IMG/VR virus record: IMGVR_UViG_3300027906_000078
Location: 1-31,890 of that record
Strand: one strand, 5' to 3'
Origin: a virus
DNA: 31,890 bases
Each line of letters starts with the position of its first letter. Within the stretch, counting starts at the first letter, position 1. The notes under the pieces were generated by a model. That model made no database searches and was not told where the DNA came from. It saw nothing but the letters and a program-made list of their open reading frames with translations. The position numbers and the translations under genes were made by a program. Below, piece by piece: positions 19,192 through 28,000 of this stretch.

Positions 19192-22050
19192 ATGGATACG
19201 CTGAAATTTTTACAGCGAGTCCTACCGTCCGAAGGGTATTATGTAACTACACTTATAGCTCCTGATGGCAAAGTCCAACAAGGGTTTTTTGATACGGTAG
19301 AGGAACTCGCTACGGCCTGTAAAAGGCTATCAACATCACAGCCAGATAAGAACGTCTATTTCGCTGTGTCTGCTTTCGGTAACAAGGGCAATAGAAAGCA
19401 AGACAATGTACGAGCGACAAAGATAGTAGCTGTTGATGTGGATTGTGGAGAGGGTAAGCCTTTCCCCACATGGAAAGAAGGGCTAGTTGCACTGGGTAAA
19501 TTTGTTTCTGAGATGAGACTACCCAAGCCACTAATCATACACTCTGGTAATGGACTGCATGTCTACTGGGTGCTTGATGAAGAACTAGAACCAGATAATT
19601 GGAAGCCTTTAGCCGAGGCTATGAAGCAAGCCTGTGTAGCAAAAGGGTTTGATGTTGACCCTGCTGTACCTGCTGATAGCGCAAGAGTACTGCGCCCTGT
19701 TGGTACGACAAACATAAAGGGTGGCAACGAAGTAAAGCTACTTGTTGACGCAGAACCTATAAGCGTTTCAACTCTGAGGGATTGTCTAAGTTATTACTTC
19801 CGAGCAGCGCCTGGGACTAGTGAAGGTCATACTCGTGAGAACTCGTTGCTAGATAATCTAGCAGTAAAACAGGAGTTTCCACCTGCTGTTGGGTCAGTGG
19901 TGGCTAGCAAATGTAAACAGATAGAGTGGGCTATAGCTAACCAGAACGAGGTCGATGAGCCACTATGGTACAACCTTATTGGTGTAGCCGCACACTGTAT
20001 TAATCCAGAGGACACAGCAAAAGAATGGAGTAGCCAACATCCCGCGTATGATGAGAAGGCAACCATACAGAAACTTGCTCACTGGAAAGAGTCAACTACT
20101 GGGCCAACAACTTGTGCGAAGTTTGAAGCAGATAGACCGAACGGATGTAGAGGTTGTAAGTTCAAGGGTAAGATTGGTTCACCTACTAGACTTGGGGTGC
20201 AGTATCAGGAAGTAGCTGTTCCACAGGAAGCGTTAGATAAAGTAGCTAACTCTGTGCCTATGCCTAAACCTTTCAAGCGTACAAAGGATGGCATCAAAGT
20301 AACCATAGACGATACAGATATTGATGTATGTAAGTTCGACATCTATCCAGTTGGCTATGGGTATGATGAGTCACTGGGTTATGAGACTGTTAGGTTTCAT
20401 TGGAACAGACCGCATATGGGGTGGCAAGAAATCACATTGAGGCAGGCGCACTTAGCGGAGGGCAGTCGAGAGTTTGCAACGGCAATCGCAGACCAAGGTA
20501 TTGTCCTATATAACAAAAGACAAACGGAGTATTTTCAACTTATGATGCGGTCATATATGGAAGAGCTTAGACAAATCCGTGCCATGACCAATCTCTACTC
20601 TACTATGGGATGGAAGGAAAACAATACGGCATTTGTTCTAGGTGACACAGTCATTAAGCGTGAGGCTAATGGGGTAGTGTCAGAAGAAACTATAAAGCTA
20701 TCGTCTGGAGTACAAAGACAAGGCAGTGAACTATACCAGACTAAGGGTACACTGGAAGGATGGGCATCACTAACATCCGTACTAGAGAAGGCAGATCTAA
20801 AAGCACATATGTTTACACTAGGCGTGGCTTTCTCTGCCCCACTTTATAACTTCACTGGACTCAAAGGACTGACAGTGTCGCTCTACGGTGCGACAGGTGG
20901 AGGTAAAACTCTAGCACAGTACTGGGCGCAGTCGATATACGGCAACCCTGACAAGCTACACTTTGCGGCTAAGTATACACAGAACAGCTTGTTCTCACGA
21001 CTTGGTACATACGCTAACCTTCCGCTGACCATAGACGAAGTCACTATGATGAATGATAAAGAGGTCGGAGACTTCTGCTATTGGGTAACTCAGGGGCGAG
21101 ACAAAGCTAGGCTAAACCGCAACGCAGAAGAACGAGATGCAAAGACTTGGGCTACACCAGTGGTAGTATCCACCAACAAGTCTCTGCAAAGTAAACTGAT
21201 TGCGTCTGGCTTGGACACAGATGCACAGATGGCTAGACTACTGGAGGTTACAGTACCACAGAGTCCTATCTTTATTAGGAACTCAGAGGCAGGGCGTAAG
21301 ATATACGAAGCAATACACTCTAACTATGGTCACGCAGGTAGGGTCTTTATAAAGAACCTTATGGAGATGGGCGAAGATGGCATACAAGCCGCCATAGCAG
21401 AGGCATCACAGACATTTACTAGTAAGTATAAAGCAAAGTTTAGTGGCGAAGAACGCTACTGGGAACAGTCTATTGTGTTAGCTGATTTAGGTATGAAGTT
21501 AGCGAATGACTGGGGGCTTCTACAATTTGATTATCGACAAGCAACCGAGTGGGTACTGTCACAGATCGGAGCTATCCGCAGAACAGTACAAGAGAACCAA
21601 GTTGATTCGTTCGATCTTATTGCAGAGTATATGGCTGACAGTGCAGATGCACAGGTAACAGTCATGCACACAGCAGGGCAGAAACCACAGCCTGATTACA
21701 GCCGTATGCCACGAGGAGATATTAGAGTTCGTCTTGATGTGTTCCGTAAATCTGCGGCTGACCCATTCGATAAGGGTACTATGATGATTGACCGCACTCA
21801 CTTCCGCAAGTGGTTGTCGGTTCGAGGAGCTGACTACAAGTCATTCAAACAGGAACTTACTGTGGAGAATGTAGTAGCCACACCTAAATCAGAGAAGGCA
21901 TCGCTAGGTAAAGACACACCGATTAAGCTAGCGCAGTCGTATGTCATAGGCTTTAACCTAACGCATCCACGTTTTCAGAGCTTGCTAGAGAACGCTGATG
22001 TTACCGCTGATGATATGGCATACGGTCAGATGCAAGTAGTACAGGACTAG
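19192..22050 (+). CDS. Primase-polymerase with DUF927-like helicase domain
   Basis: A 952-aa fusion. The N-terminal archaeo-eukaryotic primase (PrimPol) domain has VAVDVDCG (Asp82, Asp84), SGNGLHVYW (118-126) and RVLRPVGTTN. A Cys cluster follows (C308, C319, C322), probably zinc-binding. The C-terminal ATPase resembles DUF927, with Walker A GATGGGKT at 566-573, Walker B LTIDEV (D615, E616) and a sensor strand VVVSTN. It would both prime and unwind at the fork, which explains the absence of DnaB/DnaG-like genes in the module. GAAGGTAAC precedes the ATG. Its stop codon interlocks with that of the convergent giant gene within one CTAG. Confidence 0.88.
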   Translation: MDTLKFLQRVLPSEGYYVTTLIAPDGKVQQGFFDTVEELATACKRLSTSQPDKNVYFAVSAFGNKGNRKQDNVRATKIVAVDVDCGEGKPFPTWKEGLVALGKFVSEMRLPKPLIIHSGNGLHVYWVLDEELEPDNWKPLAEAMKQACVAKGFDVDPAVPADSARVLRPVGTTNIKGGNEVKLLVDAEPISVSTLRDCLSYYFRAAPGTSEGHTRENSLLDNLAVKQEFPPAVGSVVASKCKQIEWAIANQNEVDEPLWYNLIGVAAHCINPEDTAKEWSSQHPAYDEKATIQKLAHWKESTTGPTTCAKFEADRPNGCRGCKFKGKIGSPTRLGVQYQEVAVPQEALDKVANSVPMPKPFKRTKDGIKVTIDDTDIDVCKFDIYPVGYGYDESLGYETVRFHWNRPHMGWQEITLRQAHLAEGSREFATAIADQGIVLYNKRQTEYFQLMMRSYMEELRQIRAMTNLYSTMGWKENNTAFVLGDTVIKREANGVVSEETIKLSSGVQRQGSELYQTKGTLEGWASLTSVLEKADLKAHMFTLGVAFSAPLYNFTGLKGLTVSLYGATGGGKTLAQYWAQSIYGNPDKLHFAAKYTQNSLFSRLGTYANLPLTIDEVTMMNDKEVGDFCYWVTQGRDKARLNRNAEERDAKTWATPVVVSTNKSLQSKLIASGLDTDAQMARLLEVTVPQSPIFIRNSEAGRKIYEAIHSNYGHAGRVFIKNLMEMGEDGIQAAIAEASQTFTSKYKAKFSGEERYWEQSIVLADLGMKLANDWGLLQFDYRQATEWVLSQIGAIRRTVQENQVDSFDLIAEYMADSADAQVTVMHTAGQKPQPDYSRMPRGDIRVRLDVFRKSAADPFDKGTMMIDRTHFRKWLSVRGADYKSFKQELTVENVVATPKSEKASLGKDTPIKLAQSYVIGFNLTHPRFQSLLENADVTADDMAYGQMQVVQD

Positions 22051-25000
22051 AACTTCTCATCATTCAAAGCGTAGATACGCATTAGCTCTTCCAAGTCGTT
22101 ACGGATAGCGGTTGGCGCAGTCTTCAGATATCTCTGTCCAGTAGGCATAGCCGCAGACTTAGCTGACCGCTTAGCTCGTTTCTCAAAGTCCTTGAACTCA
22201 AAAGCTGTTCCTCTGTGAATTATATTCCAATCCCTAACCATACCTACAACCTCTCGCATACGAGCGCGGTCTTTCTCGACATAGGCTTTGACGTAAGCGG
22301 CAGTGTAATCTCCACGAAGATACTTAACATACTCAGCTTTAAACTTACCTAGCCGTACTATGTCGTTCTCTCTAGTAGCTACGGATGGGTAGAAACCTGC
22401 GGCACGCAGAGCTATCTGCGCCCAATCAGCAGATGGATCAATCACTTTACCCTGCGAGTTTGTTACTGCGCCAGTATCAAAGTAAGTGTGAGCATCAATG
22501 ACACCTCGTAATCCGGCGACGGGGAGGTTTCGTAAAGACCCAGTGAAACTTGATGTCTGGTCTCTGAGTCCAACTACTCCGGCAGCATACTTGCTAAAGC
22601 TACCTGCTGTTACAAACGCTCCTTCAAGACCTGAGTATACTGGCCCAAAGAAGTTCGTTAATTCCCTAGACGAATCAGCACCTGCTCTTAGTGCGCCAGT
22701 TAAAGGAATAAGATCACCAAAACCTAAACGAGTGGAGAATGTACCTGCTGATATTTGATCAAGAAATCCTCTCATCATCCACTTTGCAGAGCCGGGGGCT
22801 AAGCCCTCAAACAACCTGATAACTTCTTCCTCTACGCTTGCCTTCTTGATACCGAAGAGTTGGAGCAGAGTGTCAATCAAATCAGCTAGGTCATCTGCGA
22901 ATGGTAGACCTTTTATTCCAGACATAAGGAATAGCATACCTAAGAACATCAATCTACCCTGCGGACTCATGCCTTTCATCATCTGTATGGTGATGATTGA
23001 GAACTGTTTGTATATGAACAAGTACTGACCTACGTTACCACGAGCCATCTCTGGGCGATTAAACATACCGTATTCACCCTGAGAAGTATTCACCGCAGTA
23101 CGAGCAAACTCAGTGGCTTCCGAATTTATTCGACCTTCTAGATCTAGGAATTTTTCTTGTACCCCTCTTTGCTCTCTAAGGCTTTCTCCTAAGGCTTCTA
23201 GCTGAGTGTATTCTGGTGAGTTTGCTATTGCTCTTTTCTTATGCAGACGGAAAGCTGCTAGTGCAGTGGATCTTCTGTTAAGTTGTTCTGTATAAGAGAA
23301 CATCGACATCCATGCTTTTACTGCGCCCTGTAGTTTGTTGCTGTGAATACCGCCTCTAGCTGTGCCTATTAAGGCGTTAGCCTGTGCAGCCTGTAGAACA
23401 CCTTCAGATGTAGCGCTTGCTAAGAACTTTGCTTCGTCGTTAGTAATCCCATACTTATCCAATAGCTGTTGTTTGCCGATAATATTAGTGATGTATGTCG
23501 CATCAGACAATTTAAAATCGAACATATTTCTAGCTGCTAGTTGCATCTCTAGCGCAGCGTTACTGATACCAAATCCGCCCCCGAAGCCTCTAGCTTCATT
23601 GTAGGTAGCTAAGTAAGGCACACTATGTGTCATCATTGAGACCGTGTTTATAAATGCGGTTGCAACTGAACCGCCCAACTGAGCAACAACTGTCCACATC
23701 TTCAGACGAGAGCCTGTTTCACCTGACAACAAGTCCTCGGTTGAGTCATTAATGTTAGCTACATCAGCGTAGAACTGTTGAAGTCCTAATGCAGCAGCCC
23801 TGTAGTCTTCACCTCTACCGAGGTTCTTCATAGGCTTACCTGTAACTCTGTTAATAGCCTGATTTCTACCATCACCTGCCATATACTGATACATGTAAGC
23901 ATACTTATCGTATTCAGTATTTGCTCTACGCATATCCTCTGGATCTAGGTCAGTGCGCTGTGTCTGTGCATACAGCTTCCTTAGTTTTGATTCATCGCCA
24001 CGCCAGAAACTATCTCGTAACATGATGTTGTTTAGGCGGTGTCGATAGAAAACCTGCCCTGAGATGTGTCCTTGTGTCTCAAGGTATTCTGCTGTGCTAC
24101 GAACTACATCTTCATCCCAACCTGGAACACCTGTTCTTTCTAAACTTCTACGAGCACGGTCAGTCTGCTTAGTCAAAGCCTCTGTAATACGTTCTAGTTC
24201 AGTTGGGTTAATGTTTACATCAAGCCGTGCTAGTGTAGCCGTAAAGTCCTCAAGGCTAAACTGTTGTCCTAAGACAGAACCCTGACGCTTCTTCTCGGTA
24301 ATTGCGCGGAAGGTTATGGTTCGTTCCTGTCCGGTATCATCTTCAATGGTAAACTCTGTACCGCCAAACTCATCGTTAAGGTTCTTCGCTATAACTCTAG
24401 CATCATCACGCCCCTGAGCTTGGTAGTATGGAAGAACAGATTTCCAAATGTCATTTAGTTTTACTTCTTCGTTGTTATCATTATATGCCACGAGTCTTAT
24501 CTGGTGGTCGCCTCGTCGTGTAAACGGCACATACGATGTCATAATAGTCCGCTTGGCGTTAAACTGTGCGTTTGCCATATTTACTTCTAGTAGATACAGA
24601 TTGCCAATGGCAGAGGTAATTAAGTTTGCCTGCTCTTTAGAATAGTTCTTATCTGACAGAGAATCTAAACCATCTATGATAGGCTGGAAGTCTACCCCTT
24701 GAAACTTAGCTGTTTTTTCGCGTGCTTCTTTCCAATCTTGTACTTTATCTTTATTAAACAATGCACGGTTAATCTCTCTTAGAAAGTCTCTTGCGTCTTG
24801 CAGTGACTCTTGATTGTAAGTTAATGTACCGCCCTCGTTCTTTGCGTCCTTCTGATAGATGTCCACATAGCGATCCATAACACGTCGCATAACAGAAACG
24901 TCTTGGTCAGACATTCTGTAGGATTCCTTGAACGATGATATTGTTGCGTCTTTCTGAGCAATGGCACCTTCTATTGTAGATCGAACCACATCGAGTGCAG

Positions 25001-28000
25001 ATTGGTTTACAGCCTCACGTTGCTCATTATAGATTCTCCACACCCTATCAGTAATAGGAACCCCTAGATCGAACGGTTTAGTTTCAACCGCTCCTGTTTG
25101 TGGATTTTCTACTGATGTAATTACGTTACCGTTAGCAAAATCTTCACGGCTTACTTGACCTACTTGTTTTGCTGCTTCGAACAACTCACGGTGGATACCT
25201 ACTTTACCGTCTTGGATAAAGACAAGGTCTTTGAGCTGAGTCTCACCGTCAAGGTCTGTCACTGACAAGTCTCTGATTTCAGCGTCTGTTACTTGGTCAG
25301 CTTTATATAGCGCACCGTGAGCTAATAGTTTACCGGCTTGTAGAAGTTCTTCACGAGTTGGCCCGCCCTGTTTGTTACCGTTCTCGTCTGTAAAGCTAAA
25401 GGCAGAGTTAGAGAACGCTGTAAGACTTTCGTAGTTGGAAAGAAAACGTCTGGCACGGTTAGCACGAGCTTGGAATATATTAAACACCTGCTGCAGACCA
25501 TCGCTACGAGTAGCCATATTATCTAACGACTGTACGTTCTCTGCAAGTTTACCAAAGAAAACACCTACATCTGTAATCTTTTCTATATCTTTTAGATCAG
25601 CAATCATCTTCTTGAGTGCACGCATACCACCATAGTTGCCGCTGCGCTTGACGTAAGCATTAGAGTTTAAGGCTCTTGTGGCAACGTCTGCAGTATCTTC
25701 TGCAAGAGAATAACGCACCAACGTGTTGTCACGTTGTAAGCTCTGCAAGTTACGTCCTAGTTCCTGCATTGATACTAGACCGCTACCGCCCTGCAACAAG
25801 TTTCTGCGTGATTGACGTAGCATGTACCTGGCCAGATCATCGGTAAAGTCAAAGCCTAGTTTATTCAGAGCATCTTTGACAGCGTACCAAATCTGTTTAA
25901 TGACGCTGGAGTCTAGGTCAGCGGCTCTGTTTGCCATCTCTTCTTCGATAGCTTCGATACGCTCCATGCCCATCTCGACACGACGATTAACCATTACGCG
26001 CAGACTTGAGTCAGATAGGTACACATTCTCTAGGTTCTTCTCTAGAGTTTTCCTATCCATAAACGCGCCCATGCCAAAGTGACCCATAGCTTCGTGAGCT
26101 ACTACGAACTTGGCTTGCTTCTCTGTCTTAATTCTATCACTAAATATAACAATCTCATCACCTAGCGATACACCTGCAGCAGGAGCATCAGCAAAGTTAG
26201 GTCGTCTTTCAGCTATACGTTTATAAAGCTCTGGGTTAGTACGCAGTAGATCGTTCTGATCTCTAAACACAGATACCTTAGGTTTTACTTTTAGCTTACT
26301 AATAGCTTTGTTTACGATAGCTTGGACACGCAGTTTAGGCAGCGGATTATTAATAGGTGTACCATCTTCCATGAGGAAGAAGCGTCCTGTCTTCTCATCT
26401 GCAGCTTTCATTGCTGCGTCCATTGTATCTGAGTCTTCCTCAACTGCTGGCGCTGCGTTAGTCAGAGGCGCTTGGGCATTACCCATAATAGCCTCGTGTG
26501 GCTTACCTGTAATCTTAACATCTTTAGCAATTCTCTCTACAAGACCACGGCGTGTAGCATATTCATACCACGGCTTAATAGAAGATAGTGAGTCATAGGT
26601 CAGTGCGTATTTGACAAAACGTTTGTCAAGCATTTTTAACTGGCCTTCACTAAAGTCAGATGGTGCTGTAAACGCTTTGTCTACATATGCTTTAGCTCTT
26701 GTTCTGGCAGCTTTTTCATCTACGGCTGCAGCGTTACTGCCTGTAGGTGCAGGTGCCCAGTAAGCTATATCCATAAGATAGTTAGCTTCAGTATCTATAT
26801 CAGATAGAGTTTTACCTTGGTCGTTTTCAAACTCTTCGATTACTTCTAGGATTGCAATCTCTTCGGCGTTCTTCTCAGGGTCTAGAGCTACTTGAACAGT
26901 TCCCCCCTGTACGCTATCTTCCTGCGTACCTTGTTGACTGTCAGCTTCCCTAGTGGCTGCTTCAGCTTCCTCAGCTGCGCTTGCTTTCTTGCGATCTTGC
27001 GCTTCTCTGAGGCGCTCTTTAGACCTATCCTTTCTGGTAGTTCTTTGTTCTTGGGTGTCTGGCTGGCCAGTTCCTGTGCCAACTCCGGCAGATTCTCCAC
27101 CATCCACCTCTGCTGGGCTTTGCTCTTGAACGACATTATCTTGTGCCTCCTGTAGCTTAGCGACTTGCTGCTGTAGTTTATTAACCGCCTCAGCAACAAC
27201 AGGGTCAACTTGAGGCGGAATGTTTAGTTGAGATATATCAACTTGTTGTGGTGTGGTTGTCTCCTCTACCGCCCGGCGTAAGTTAGTTAATGCTTGAGAT
27301 GCAATAGGCTGTATTGCAGCTACTGTAGGTTGGCCACGCTGAGTAAATAATGCTCCTTGACCTGCGGCTCGTGCCTCAGCTGGAGTCATTGGGCGTGCTG
27401 CTTCTTCAGCTGCCTTCTCTGCTTCACGCTCCTGCTTACGGCGTAGACGATTAGCTTTGTTGATTGCTTTCTGTTCCGCTTTGGAAGGTTTTGGGAGCTG
27501 CACTACTCCACGAAACAAATCTAACTGGCGAGGCGGAGCAACAGGAACTGGTACAGTTGGGAGATCCTGAACCGGCGCTGCCACGGGAGGAAGATCTGGC
27601 TGCGTCACGCCTTGCTGCTCCGCCTCATAGGCCGCAATCTCCTCTGCTGCACGCTCTTGTTCAAGAGATGTAAGGAGTTCGCGGTTATTCCGTTCAATCC
27701 GTTGGTTCTCTACCCTTAGCGACTCTGCACGAATGGCTTCATTCTCTGCCTGTAATTGGGCTTGTCTTTCTGCTTCAGCATCAGCCTCTACTTTACGCTG
27801 TGCTGCTTCCTGCATACGTTCTTGCAACAAGTTTGGTTGCTGTTGCGCTGCTGCAGTTCGTTGTATAGTTTTTACTACATCCTGTACAGGTCTAGGATCA
27901 ATAGGTGCAGGCTCTGGCATAGGCGGTGTAGCCGTAGTTCCTTCGCCAAACAGATCAGCTTGTGCGCCTACAGGTGCTACAAGTTCCATCTCCTGCTGCA

